From Favolaschia claudopus (lineage: Eukaryota; Basidiomycota; Agaricomycetes; Agaricales; Mycenaceae), in assembly GCA_037176885.1 (NCBI GenBank), contig JAWWNJ010000133.1:434001-498000 (forward strand): a DNA stretch of 64,000 nt, written 5' to 3'. This document shows, one piece after another, positions 1 through 11,415 of this stretch; position 1 is the first letter of the stretch; the number at the start of each line of letters is the position of its first letter. The notes beneath the pieces are model-generated. The model worked only from the letters and a program-made list of their open reading frames with translations. It did not search any database and had not been told where the DNA came from. The position numbers were made by a program, and so were the translations under genes.

Positions 1-62
1 CATTCCCTATATCAACGAATCAGCCTTGATGTAGGAGATAGCGCACCACGAACACACCCACC

Positions 63-2257
63 TCACCCACCCCTCTTCCGAGCCATCTCCAACCTCACCT
101 CGCTCGACCACTTAAAGAAATCGCACCTCCACGTCGGATCCACCTCTTCCCTCAGCCGCTCAGCTTTCCCTCGATCGTAGCCTGGTCCTACCGGTCTAGG
201 AACGAACGTGCAGTCAGCGTCGTCATGCAGGAATGTAAAGTCCATTATGATAGATAAGAATTGAACCAAAAGACCAGTCTCACCTGGAACAAATGAAGAA
301 ATTCTTGCCCTTATTCGGCCCCGGCTTATTCACTGTCAACTCCTTCGCGGGCTCGCCATGCACCTGACATACAGGTGGTTCGAGGGGTGCGAGGAGGGAG
401 GACCAGACTTTCTTGCTTTCGCCGTTACTGCGTGAAGGAGAAGCGGGGGACGACGTTTGCGACTGGGAAAGGGAGAGCGCAAATTGATAATCTGCGTCGA
501 GGGAATTGCCTACCAGGGGTAGTGATGTGGACGGAGACGAAGGTGGGGGTGAGGCTTCGGATTTAGATTTGGATTTGGATGTTTTCGTTTGTGAAGACGA
601 AGATGGAGAAGGATCGAGGTGGGGCTTGGGCTTGGAGAAGAAGGACGCGAGACTCGTTTGACCTGTTTTCTTGAGCTTTTGATTGTCGGCCTTCGGTTTC
701 TTCGACGAAGAGGCTACCGGCTCTAATGGCTCTCGTTTTCGCTTTGAAACGCTTGTCGACGTTAATGAAGGGAGCGGCTGGCTCTGGGAGACCCGCTGAT
801 CGTCGCCAAGTTGATTAACCGCTGGCACCAAGCTCGAAGTGCTGGCCGCGGGGAGAATCACGGCTGATCCCACCGCTGCTGAAGGGCTGGAAGGCGCAGT
901 GTCCGGTAAAGGGGTCGTCTGAGAAGGTAAAACAGATACTTTGGAACCAGGCTCTGCCTTCTTCCCGAAAAACGTATCCAATAGCCTCTGCTTATATTCG
1001 TCCCAGAACTTGGCGGCGATACGAGGCGGCTCTGTCCCAACTTTAACTCCCAGAACATCCCGGAGTTTGATCGTGCCGTCGCCAGTGGGGTGGGGGATCT
1101 CTTCGTGCAGGTCGATGTATACCGGGCAATGGTCGCTCCCCTTGATCTCAGGCTGGATGTCGGCGGCTTTGATCCAGGGAAGGAGGCCGGGCGTGACGAG
1201 GATGTAGTCGATGCGCGTGCCGTAGTTAGACTCGCGGGCAGAGATTTTAGTATTCCAACCTGATCAATGCTGATAGTCAGATGCGGAGACAGTTATAAAA
1301 GAAAGGACAACGCACACGTATACATGCCCTTCCTCTCCGGCCAAAACCTTCGCACGACATCAACGAGACGACCAGTATTCCCCGGCTCATCTGAAACAAG
1401 CCAACTCCGCAACCAGCGCCTTACATCGCGCTCCCAGAATCCGTCCTCGCCCTGCATCCCCTCCGCCTGTCCTCGCGTTACCATCAAATTGCCTTCTGCG
1501 TGGTCTATGACAGCCGCACACGCGTTCAAGTCCCCCACAACGATGACTTCACGCTTCTCAACCTCGATCAGCCCCTTCACTCGGGCCTCAAGCATCCGGT
1601 GAAAGTCCATTTTGTATTGTAGTCGTTCCTCCGTTTCCGTTCCGTCATTGGGGCAATACACGTTCACCAGAACGAATAATCCGAAGTCGACGACGAGTGC
1701 ACGACCTTCGCTGTCGAGACTAGCGAAGTCGAAATTCGCGCCATCATCGGCCAAGACCTCGTCGGGATACGCTTCGGGAACTGAGACGCGTTCGGAACTG
1801 GACAAGGGTGGCTTTGGCTGCAAACGGCCGGTCAATCCTTCCTCAGCTTTGCATGGAACGGCAGCGTCGATTTTGGAGTACACCGCTACGCCCGAATATC
1901 CCGACTTTTTGATAGGAAATGAGAAGAATGAGTGGTAGGACGGTGGGATTCCGACTGCTTTGGGTAGATTTGCGCGTGAAGACTTCATTTCTGAGATTTA
2001 GGTCAGGGAAGACGCGTAGATCAAGCGTAACAATACCTTGGAAACATATTATGTCGGCTTTGAGAAGATTGAGGATATCGTCGTGGGTTTTCATCGTGTT
2101 CCATCTGAAATTCTCAAGAAGATTCGCAAAGAAAATACGGCGACAAGGCTCACGGATGGTACTGTGGTATTGTGCGGATTCCATTCTATAGGAATGTTGA
2201 GAATGCAGACTTAGACCGCTCATAACAGCGTACAATATTCCAAGTCAATATTCGCAT
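63..2257 (-). CDS. APN2: DNA-(apurinic/apyrimidinic) endonuclease 2, APN2/APE2 type
   Basis: Class II AP endonuclease of the exonuclease III family, which incises abasic sites and trims 3' ends in nuclear base-excision repair. Six exons join in frame: 2257..2234, 2185..2154, 2104..2037, 1990..1316, 1259..284 and 195..63, giving about 635 residues. The start was chosen because MRILTWNINGIRT matches the family N-terminus. Visible catalytic signatures are NGIR, CFQEMK (metal-binding Glu), GDLNA, NYGTRIDYIL and the terminal SDHCPVY. A disordered linker carries two PCNA-binding (PIP) boxes, QRLLDTFF near residue 357 and QTSLASFF near residue 467. The C-terminus is a zf-GRF single-strand DNA finger (CQVHG, NFFICSR, CDFFKW). 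It diverges from a U6 gene only 136 bp away. Domain order and length are normal for fungal Apn2. Confidence 0.93.
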
Positions 2258-2320
2258 GCTGATGGTGTGGGACAAGAGGCGATGTGACCGTCACGCGACA
2301 GTGACTGGCTGCCTGCTATG

Positions 2321-2393
2321 GTACGTAACTCCAGGTCCGCCGCACAAAGTGCATCATCTCAGTGGTGCCTACTCCAAAATTCATCCGTTTCTC
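2321..2393 (+). promoter_or_regulatory. U6 upstream promoter block, copy 1
   Basis: Three short boxes are shared with the other two U6 copies at the same distance from the first base of the 5' hairpin: GTACGTAA at -73 (2321), CAAAGTGC at -49 (2345) and GCCTAC followed by AAATTCA at -27 (2367). Sequence between the boxes differs among copies, which suggests selection on the boxes. No classical TATA box is visible. The block lies inside the 136 bp gap to the APN2 start codon. Confidence 0.6.
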
Positions 2394-2416
2394 GACCCCT
2401 TCGGGGCGTCATACGA

Positions 2417-2447
<31 letters not shown>

Positions 2448-2520
2448 GGCCCCTGCACAAGGATGACACGCTTTTCCGGAGTGGTAGACCTACGGGTCTC
2501 AATATTTATTGCTCTTTTTT
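2394..2520 (+). ncRNA. U6 spliceosomal snRNA, copy 1
   Basis: The spliceosomal catalytic RNA is recognised by ACAGAGA (2431-2437), the following AGC triad and the internal stem-loop region ending GATGACACGC. It starts with a hairpin (GACCCC, UUCG loop, GGGC GUC) and ends at a T6 run (2515-2520), a Pol III terminator. An unusual 3' extension after GACACGC contains AGACC-UACG-GGTCT, a hairpin with a UNCG tetraloop. A T4 run at 2472-2475 could be an earlier terminator, so the mature 3' end is uncertain. Confidence 0.92.
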
Positions 2521-3060
2521 GCAAGCATCTTCTATGTAAGTATAGATTGAATCATAGAGTTTCATTGAATTCCTCGTCATAGAATTGAATTGGAACTAAG
2601 TTTTAGCGGTCGTGATTATTCCCGAGAGCCCCACGAACCTTGACGAAAGGTAAGTTAGGTATGTATTTAACTGATGATCGTACTCTATGGCTGTCAGATT
2701 GAATACATACTTTCTGAGGTACAAAAACAACGAGGAAGGGGGGTGGGTGGGTACAGAAATGAGTAGTGGGGAAGATCTTAAGACGACCGTGAAGAGACAA
2801 TAAGCAATGAAGTCCCCTCAGCCTACTTGCCTACCAGCAGGAACATGTTGGTTACCATGTTCATGATATCGATGTTGGTTACCCATCGTCCCCAGCATTG
2901 ACGTCAGGAGGACCAGAGAAAAGAAGGGGACAAGATAATTTGAACGTAGTACGATGTGGAATTAGACTACAGGAAAGCGAGCTGTGGACTCGACGTACGA
3001 TCTCAACCAAAATCAAAACGAAAAAGCAATGTCAAAGCAAATCCGCTTGCAACTTGAAAA

Positions 3061-3153
3061 GGTCGCGCCCGGAATCGAACCGGGGTTGCCAGAAGAACTG
3101 GAAATGAACACAGACATCAGAATCTGGAGTGATAACCGCTACACTACGCAACC
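3061..3153 (-). tRNA. tRNA-Gln (CTG anticodon) with 22 nt intron
   Basis: The acceptor arms GGTTGCG and CGCGACC pair, the T arm is CCCGG-TTCGATT-CCGGG, and the D arm is normal. The anticodon stem CCAGA/TCTGG encloses the loop TTCTGAT, giving anticodon CTG. A 22 nt intron (3116..3095) sits after base 37, the canonical nuclear position. The mature tRNA is about 71 nt. A T4 run follows immediately as Pol III terminator. Confidence 0.92.
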
Positions 3154-3490
3154 AGTGGCTGTTCAGCGGGGTGTTGTGGTTGTGATTCGGAGCTAGGGGG
3201 AAGGTAATCCTATTTGCGACTTGGATCTGGAGAAGGGAACCAGAGAAGAAGGGGGTCGGAGCATTGGCTTTAGTTGTTGGATTGATTGGGTGGTACACTA
3301 CACACAGTTACATTCGTTCATTCGCCGCCCACCCGCCCAATACGCCCCAACGCCACTTCGATCTCCTCGATATAGAAAAAAGAGAGCCCGGATGTAGAAG
3401 AGATACGGGGATGACGGACGACTACTTAGTCTCTCTAGACAGACGCTTTAATTCTTCTTAGCTCACAAGTTCGCTGAATTAAAGTCTGTT

Positions 3491-3998
3491 GGTTACCGCG
3501 GTCAATTACCCGGTAGCCTGCCTTACGACGTCATGATGCTCCCCAACACGAGCAAACAACACGCCTATGTACTTCATTTCGACGCGTTTCAACGCGGCTT
3601 TCAGTTGGGTGTCAGTCCTAAACTTTCTCAAAAGGACATTCTGACCTCTTTCTACCCAAATCATGCACATTTTATAGAAGGAATCGCCTTGCAGGTGTTT
3701 GCGTGGTGACGGCAAGTTGATGGCAGCTGTCATTGATTGATGCTTCTCGGAAAGCGCCGGCAGCAGCTGAATGGTCAGGAAAACGACTGAATTCGAGGTT
3801 GGAGAGGTCAAATATACCGCTTTCCCCGAAGTCTGTTCTCAAACTCGTATATGATGTCTTCTCCTCAGTTGAAACGCGTAAAAACACGTCTGACCGGCGT
3901 GTCGAGGCTTTGAGATCAGCCGATGTCAACTGCACGTGAGTTCCAAAACGGGCTGCTTATATAATAACGCAGGCTACCGGGTAGTGGGCGTGGTAACT
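3491..3998. mobile_element. 508 bp inverted-repeat element (MITE-like)
   Basis: Imperfect terminal inverted repeats of about 35 bp: the left end 3491-3525 begins GGTTACCGCG, and the right end 3998-3964 read in reverse begins AGTTACCACG. Both contain the identical core TACCCGGTAGCCTGC. No transposase frame is present inside, so it would be non-autonomous. I see no clear target duplication. It ends 17 bp past the MMS2 stop codon. Confidence 0.6.
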
Positions 3999-4015
3999 AA
4001 TAGACTAACGACTAC

Positions 4016-4895
4016 TTAGAACATGCTGCCCTCTGGCGGCTGGGGGAGTTTGCGGTTGGTGGGGGTTGCCATTTCTCTGGTGAGTGCGAGGGGTCAGCGT
4101 TTCGCGTTTCGAGTAGAGACGAAGACGAAGAGAAAAGGCGGATTTGAGAAGAAGAGGGAAGCGAAAACAAGGGCGGAGGTAAGCAAGAAGTAAGAAGGAT
4201 GCAAGTAAGACGAAGAGGAAAAGGAAGGAAATTTCCAAGTCAGTCAAAGAAGATAAGATGGGGAGGAAGGAAGGATGGGTGTGGGTGTGGATGTAAGCGG
4301 TCAGAAGAGGAAGGGGATTGCAAAATCAAAGCCGAAGACGACAGACGGGAATGAGGAGGAAACTCAAAGAAGGGGCACAAAAGACAAACGGGAATAAGCG
4401 AAAAGACAACGCACTTGCGTATCTCGACCAAAACGGTCTCGAGGCTGCTCGCGCGGGACCAGGACGCGAGGACGGGGAGGCGGGATGGGTCGACGGAGCC
4501 GTCGGATTGGGAGACGAAGGGGAGGTTTACGCGGGAGAGGAACTGCGATGAGCCCGTTAGTCGCTATCTAACAAAAACGATCCAACAAAGGGACAGGGAG
4601 AGAAAACACACCTGCACCACCGGCGGCCTCTCCGGATAACTATCCCCACACGTAATCTTCAAGCTATAAATCCTGTTTTCGTGGACGGTATGGCCTGGCC
4701 CGATGATGGTGCCGTTCCAGTTGGACATCATGATGTCGTCGGAGTCTTCGAGGCCGTAGGAGCAGGAGCCGTCGCCGATGCCTTTTTCGCCTTTTTCGAG
4801 CTCTTCGAGGAGGCGGAAGTTGCGGGGGACTGTCGAGCCATTCGTTGATATGCGGAATACGAGGAGAATAAGGGAGTATACGCACCCTTGGCCAT
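4016..4895 (-). CDS. MMS2: Ubiquitin-conjugating enzyme variant MMS2 (UEV)
   Basis: Catalytically inactive E2 variant that partners Ubc13 to build K63-linked ubiquitin chains in post-replication repair. Exons 4895..4886, 4829..4612, 4542..4415 and 4076..4016 give 138 residues, the normal family length. The protein starts [20 protein letters not shown], continues [16 protein letters not shown] and ILGP-type [18 protein letters not shown], and ends [12 protein letters not shown]. The catalytic Cys region of active E2s is absent, as expected for a UEV. The first exon is only 10 nt, and the last intron (338 bp) is unusually long. It is divergent from HSE1. Confidence 0.93.
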
Positions 4896-5124
4896 TGCGA
4901 TGGACTCGATGTGGCTGGATGGGATGGATGGATGAGGATGGATTAGATGGCGGGTGACAGTGACGGTGACGAGGTGTGACGGGACGTGACGTACTCCGCG
5001 CACCGCTCTGCGCAGGCTACTCCATCCATCTTGGACTTCCTCGTCGTCGTCGTCGCCCACACCTTTCGGGCTTACTTTCAAGACCCACTGAACGAGTGAA
5101 ATACAAATACCTGACGAACCCACG
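4896..5124. promoter_or_regulatory. MMS2/HSE1 divergent intergenic promoter
   Basis: 229 bp between two start codons on opposite strands. It must hold both 5' leaders and both promoters. No TATA box is evident. Confidence 0.5.
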
Positions 5125-8100
5125 ATGTTCGGCGCCACCCCAAACGCCTACGACGACATCGTCGCCAAAACCACCGACGAGCACCTCACCTCCGAAAACT
5201 GGGAGCTCATCCTCAACCTCTGCGACAAGGTCGCTGACTCCTCCGATTCGGGTGCAGCCGCGCACGACGTCATCGCATCCCTGCTGAAGAGACTGAGCCA
5301 TCGGAACCCGAACGTGCAGCTGTATGCGCTGAGCGTGGCGGAGGCGCTGGGGAAGAACTGCGGGGTGGAGGTGCATCGGGAGTTGGCGAGCCGGGCGTGG
5401 ACGGGTGGGGTGGAGAGGGTTGTGGTGGATAGGGTGAGTGCGGCTGTTCATTGTGTTTCTCCATGGGGGACATTGGATTGGAGGATGAGTGGAGGGAGGA
5501 TTAGAGGGTGGATGGCTGCGGACGCCACGCCGACGCTGCGTTGACGCCGCACCTCTGAGGCCGTGACTGTGTCGGTGCTGCTGCAGTCTCACTCATTTGG
5601 CTGCGGACTTACACCCCGACGCCCCTTGCCTACGATGCGGTGGCCTCCGTCTGTGTGCGCGACAGCAGCTGCCGCTGCACCGCATGTCTCTCGTTTCTCT
5701 CAATGCTGCTACGTCGGCTCGGCGCCTTTTCCGATGCTATCGAGCTCGCTTCCTGGCGTTGTGCAATCCTGTGGTCTCTCGGTCTGCTTTTGTTTCTGTA
5801 TATCGAGACACCGCGATAACAACTAATCTCCCTCTTTCTTCACCTCCCTCTCATCTCCTCTTCCTCTCTCTTCCCATGTCTCACTCTCTCACACAGAACA
5901 CCCACACCCGCGTACGCACCCGCGCTCTCGCCCTCGTCGCCCAATGGACGGCCGACTTCGCGGAGGACCCCAGTTTGGGCATCATGCAGGAGTGTTATGA
6001 GGGGTTGAAGGCAAAGAGTGGGTCCTCCTTCCTCCTCTCTTTTCTCTATCAAAACAATTATTCTTCCTCCATCTTTCTTTCCCTTTTTTGAAAAAAATGG
6101 CCAAAAACTTTTCTTTTTTTTGCGCGACTGACGCCGAGCGCAGACTACAGCTACACCCCGCCAGACGACCCCGCGCCCCCCGCGGTGGATGACGCGATTC
6201 GCCGGAGGGAGGAGGAGGAGCTGCAGCGGGTGTTGGAGATGAGTGTGAAGGATCGTGGGGGAAGGCAGCCGTATGGGTTCGAGGCGGAGGATAACGGGGC
6301 GGGGTCGTCTTCGTCGGCTGCTGGGGGTGGGGGTGGGGGGTATGCAGGTACGTTTTGCTTCGTTCCTCTCCTCATCATCATAAATATCATAATATTGACT
6401 GACTGCGCTACAGGTTCATCAGGCGGGTACGTCCCCGCTCAGAGGGAGACGCAGCGGGAGCGGAGTCCGAGTCCCGTACACACAGCCGACCCAACACCAA
6501 CCACCTCAGCCGCATCCGCCACAGGAATCGTGACGCGCGTGCGGGCGCTGCACCCCTTCGCGCCGACGGAGCCGGGGGAGCTGGGGTTTGAGAGGGGGGA
6601 TGTTATTAAGGTGGGTTTGCGTCTTTTTTCTCTGCTTTTCTATTTTCTTTCTATATATACCTTTTCTCTCTCTCTCTCTCTCTTTATATATATATATATA
6701 TATATATTGCTCTTTGAATAACATCTAACGACGCTACAGGTCGTCGACCGCGGGTACAAAGACTGGTGGCGCGGGCAGCTGAGGGGGCGGACGGGGATTT
6801 TTCCGGTTAATTATGTGGTATGTGGCTTCCTTCCTTCTCCCACTCTCTCCTCCGTCATCCCTTTCCCCCGCTCTTCTCCTCCCTTCCCTCTCCTTCCCTC
6901 ATCCATCTCCTTCCTTTATCTCTTCTTCGTCCATTATTCACTCATCGCTAATTTATCTTCTCTACTTTTAGGAACCTCTCCCCGAACCCACCCCCGCCGA
7001 GCTCGCCGCGGAAGCCTCGCAAGAAGCTGCGGTCTTCGCGCAGGCGGTGAACGTGGAGAAGCTGCTGAATATGTTGAGGGCGCTGGATCCGGGCAAGGGG
7101 GATAATTTGGCGGAGGATGAGGAGATTCAGGTGGGGTTTTTTTTTTGATTTTTTCGTGGTTTTTTTTTGGGGGGGAGGGAGATTTGTGATCTGGTTCGCG
7201 TGAGGTAGAAGGGAGGTAAGGTGTAGGAAAGAAAGATCTGCCAAGTCGGGAAGGTTCGAGGTGAAGGTTTGGGCGGTTTGATGGGTGCTCGATGATCTTG
7301 AGAGATGATGTCTGCGCTTTCGGAGAATGTCGATGTGATATCTCTCTTTGAGAAAATCGTGACCTTGTCTTGCTTGATTCTCCCCGTCTACACGTTCTTC
7401 TGCTAACATTCTCTGTCGCACTTAGGAGCTCTACCGCTCATGCATGGCACTTCGACCTAAGATCGTCAAGCTCATCGACAAGTACAGTCAGAAACGGGGT
7501 ACGCTTGCTTCTCTTAGCCTATTCTTTCTTTCTTCGTATCTCATCGCTAACCTGCATCGCTTTCAGCCGACCTCGTCTCGATGAACGAGACCTTCGTGCG
7601 CGCGCGCACGATCTTCGACCGCATGATGGAGGAGAGCCTCGCGCGGCACTCGGGGTACGCTCAAGCTCAGCAGCAGGGCGCGTGGGGCGGGTATCCGGAT
7701 GCGGCGGCGTATGCGTATGCCCAGGCGCAAGCGCAGCAGGGCCAGGGACAGGGACAGGGACAGGCGGCGTATGGGGTGTATGGCCCGCAGGGGCCGACGC
7801 CGTATCCTGCTCAGCAGCAGCAAGGGGGTAGTGCGTATCCTGGGCAGCAGGGGTATCAGCAGCAGCCGCAGCCCGCGCAACAGCAGGGGTATACCACCCA
7901 GGGCCCGACGCCGTATCCGACTCAGCAGCAGCAACAGCAGCCTCAGGGATATCCTGCCCAACAGCAGCAGCCGGCGCAGGCGCAAGCGCAACCGACGCCT
8001 TACCAACAGCCGACCCAGCAAGCCCAGGCGCAGCCTGTCCAGCAGCAGCAGCAGCCACAGCCCGCTCAACAACAGCAACAGCAACCCGCCGCGCAGCAGC

Positions 8101-9026
8101 CCGTCGTCGAGCAGCAGCCGCAGCCGCAGCAGGCTCAGCCTGAGCCCCAGCAGGCGCAACAACAGGCAACTACTGCGCAGCAGCAGCAGGTGCAGCAGCA
8201 AATCCAGCAACAGCAGCAGCAGGGCGGGCCGCCGTACGTGTACGATCCGTCGACGACGTACGCGGACCCGAATGTGCAGGCGTGGGCGCAGTATTATGCT
8301 GCGGGGGGGACGGATGCGGCAGGAAGTGTGTATTTTATAAGTGTGCCGGGGATTACGGATACGCCGCCTGTTACTGTGCAGGCGCAGGGTGGTGGTGTGC
8401 AGGCCCAGGCGGCGCAGGAGCAGCAGCAACCGGCCCAGCAACAGCAGCAGCAACCTATTCAGCAGCAGCAGCCCGTCCAGCAACAGCAACAACCTGTCCA
8501 GCAGCAACTGGAACAGCAACCTATTCAGCAGCAGGTGCAGCCCCAACCCCAGCTCCAGCACCAGAACAGCATCGGTAGCGTTTCGTCGTTGACGAGTCCT
8601 ATCGACGATGACGACGACCCGGGCTACCTCCCCGATCCGTACGCCAATCAGCCCGAATACGCTAACGCGCCGGTTCAGCAGCAAGCGTACCCGAACCCGC
8701 ACGCGGGCCCGACGAGTCCCGGCGGGAGCGAACTTGCGCATGCGCTGGGGCCACAGGGGCAGGGACAGGGACAGGGACAGTATGGGGGCTACGGGCTCGC
8801 GGATCCAGGGACCCCGGGTGGGTCGGGATTCGCCCAGGCGCAGCCTCAGAGGCAGGGGTTCAGCCTTACGGATCCGGGCAGCGCTGCGGCGCCGGGGAGT
8901 CCTGTCGCTGAAGCGTCGGGGACGCCGTCGTGGGTTTTGCCGAAGAAGAGTCCGAACCCGAATGCGAGGGGTGCGGGTGGGGGCGGGGCGGGGATTGCAG
9001 GGCAGTTTGCGGGGATGCAGGTGTGA
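5125..9026 (+). CDS. HSE1: Class E vacuolar protein-sorting protein HSE1 (STAM homologue)
   Basis: ESCRT-0 subunit that, with Vps27, sorts ubiquitinated cargo at endosomes. Exons 5125..5433, 5897..6017, 6144..6347, 6414..6610, 6740..6817, 6972..7130, 7426..7498 and 7567..9026 keep frame and give 866 residues. The domains in order are: VHS (from [15 protein letters not shown] to the [10 protein letters not shown] helix); UIM ([15 protein letters not shown]); SH3 ([19 protein letters not shown] to GIFPVNYV); GAT-like coiled helices ([25 protein letters not shown]); and a long Gln-rich tail. The tail (7660-8570) is far longer than in yeast Hse1 and prion-like in composition. The first intron is 463 bp. 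Confidence 0.93.
6664..6707 (+). repeat. (CT)n(TA)n microsatellite
   Basis: A CT-dinucleotide run passes directly into a TA-dinucleotide run inside intron 4 of HSE1. Confidence 0.9.
7660..8570 (+). repeat. CAG/CAA-rich coding tract
   Basis: Imperfect CAG/CAA runs encode the Gln-rich tail of HSE1. Short hexanucleotide runs of CAGGGA also occur, at 7741-7765 and again at about 8758-8780. Confidence 0.85.
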
Positions 9027-9763
9027 TTAGCTGCTCCGGAATGAAGTGGATGGACGTGCATTGCATTGAATTGTGAAGAAGAAGAGGCTCGTGGATTGGA
9101 TTGGACTGATTGGACGATCGAATGTATGAAAAAGCTTTCTCTTTTTGTTATGTGTTGCCCCTTCTTACGCATTACATGTCCTTACATACGTGCTTCGCTG
9201 GATACGATACCTATTTATCTTGTTCTTTTCGAGCATTGATTTCATGAATTCGCTCTATCTTTTGAAGCACGCGATTCACGCCCAGCACAGGCAGATCGAA
9301 TGGTCCGCCGTGTCTTTGCTGTTCCCCGGTTTGTTTCGTCTTTTTTTCTATTCTGTTAGGGCCGAACGTTCGCTGGCATAACGTGAAAATGCAGGGCAGT
9401 AACGTCAAGCTTCAGTCCAGGGCTTGTCTCACTGCCTTTTCAGATTCAGAACAAACATCCATCGGAGCCGAAGCTTGGAGAACTTCTCTGTGCCTATAAT
9501 CTTCGGATCGTGAGCTCAAGGCAGGACCAACCATCAATCTAAAGAGGATACATCCATATAAGGTCTTAGATGTCGAGCCAGAGTCAAGAATTTGGGCCGT
9601 TTCCACTCGATGCCGGCAACTTCCCTCCAAAGCTAAATGCCCTGGAGCTCCAAATTTCGTGCCGTTCCGACAGTGGCGCTAAATGGATTATGGCAGAGAT
9701 ATACCGCATGCTACCCTTCCTGAACGTCGCACCTATACTTGGGAGAAATAGCAAGGCTATGCC
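9027..9763. other. HSE1 3' flank, no gene recognised
   Basis: Contains the HSE1 3' UTR. Short open frames here (for example 9570-9767) show no recognisable family. Confidence 0.4.
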
Positions 9764-11415
9764 ATGAATTTCTTCAAAAGACGGCCTTTGACGAACTTCA
9801 TGCTCTCAACTCAAGTTCCTCGAAACATGCGGTCGGAGCACCTCAACGACAATTCCCTGCGCCAATCCAATTCGACTTTGGGCAAGTCGGAAGCTCAGCG
9901 GCCAGGCGAGGTCCAATACATACGGTATGTATACTCTTACCTTGAATTCACTCTGCCTCTAAACAAGATCGATCGTCAAGGCGTCTACTTTGGCCTCTCC
10001 TTATCGTCGTTGCCGGCTAAGGACTCCTGCTTCGCTCTCGCGGCCAAATTCCGCTTTCTCTCAACCGCGGTCCAACTTACAGTATTCAGAACAATCCCCA
10101 ATCAAAGACCTACGTCGTGACCTTCCGTGCTACCACCCTTTACGCGTTATCGTCCTTGTAGGTTCAAATGTACTCGGAGACTCACTAGTTCATGGACCTC
10201 TAGTTTATTCTCCCAGGCCGTTCGTCATGCGCTGCTGGTGTCTCTCACTCGCCCGTTATCGCTGTCTACACTCCGTTTTGGGATCCTTATCTCTCGGAGA
10301 ACACCAATCTTTGCAAGGAAGGCTGTGACCTGGGTTGTGGCTGGTGGCGTGCTTTTCCTTGCTACGTTAGGTCAAACGGCCAGGTGAGATTGACGTTTAT
10401 CGTTGCGAATTCGTTACTGAACGAAGAACCCCGTAGTTGGACCACCCTTTTGACTCCAAATAAAATTGTCATCCCCACAGTGACGCCACTCGAAGGAGGG
10501 GAAATCGATTTGAACAGTAGTGTGTTCAGTACAACGCACTGGCAGTTCTATGATTCCTGGAACGGCACAAACGGAGCTTATAATCTGCAGAATTATAGTA
10601 CGTTGTTGATTGATTTGAAGTTACATCTGGGATTTCTGAATTCATGTCTTCGATGACAGTGGAATCAGCGTTATCATCGGTCGTAGACACTAGTGGTACT
10701 GCAAGCGCTAATTCCGCTGCTGGTCATGTTTCCGTGCTCGACTTCGCAGGCCGGGTTCATGTTGGATCAACTGGTGCGTCGTTTATATCTGCTAAATAGT
10801 ATCAATGGAGCAAACGATCTAAATTCCTCTCTAGGCGGTCGTTCCGACCACGTTAGTCAATGCTAATTCAGCTCCCATCGACAACACCAAAGGAACTTTC
10901 ACATACAACACAAAACTTGCACAAAACCGTTTCCTCCGATCAGAACCGATTTCAACATGTCTACAATTCAACAAGGATTGATGGCGAATGTTTCTTGTGA
11001 GTAACTTGCTCTAGCAGTTGAATGAGAATACACAGCTCGCGCTGCATCGGGAATCATCCGAAATCAACGACCATAACGAAAAGTGCTTGATCTGCTGTTA
11101 AAGCTTTTACCCGATGACGTCGTGGTAGAGTTTTATTGCGCTTTGAATGCTACACAAAGCTAGGAGATCCTCAAGCACGCCCTCCCGTTGATGTCCAGTC
11201 GCAGATCCATCCGGTCATACACCTTCATACACTTCGACGCGGAGAATCTGGTAACGACTGGAAGTTTTTGTAACTGTATTGTTCATGATGCTACTTTACT
11301 TATTGTTCGCGTCAGTATGCGCCGATTCGGAGGGGCAGTCCACCACCCCTATCAACCATTGATTTGCGTAGGTTCTCAATATAGTCCCAGAGAAGTTGGA
11401 GTCAAATTACAATAA
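9764..11415 (+). pseudogene. Degenerate fungal membrane-protein gene
   Basis: Pieces of a multi-exon gene remain. One exon encodes basic residues and a hydrophobic segment (AVTWVVAGGVLFLATLG, ending near 10385). It splices in phase (donor GTGAGA, acceptor CGTAG near 10436) to an Asn/Thr-rich, probably extracellular stretch (LTPNKIVIPTVTPLEGGEID). Further exons carry VSVLDFAGRVHVGS and FNMSTIQQGLMANVS. The frame changes between about 10850 and 10970, and the following exons hit stops, so the gene looks broken. I do not recognise the function. The N-terminus at 9764 is a guess. Confidence 0.4.

Noticed and set aside
5563..6091. Open frames within HSE1 intron 1
   Set aside because: Direct joining of 5433 to 5897 gives [16 protein letters not shown], which fits the VHS family with no extra exon.
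7563..8741. Long open frame antisense to HSE1 (Leu/Arg-rich)
   Set aside because: It is the complement of the CAG/CAA tract; leucine and arginine richness is a by-product of repeats.
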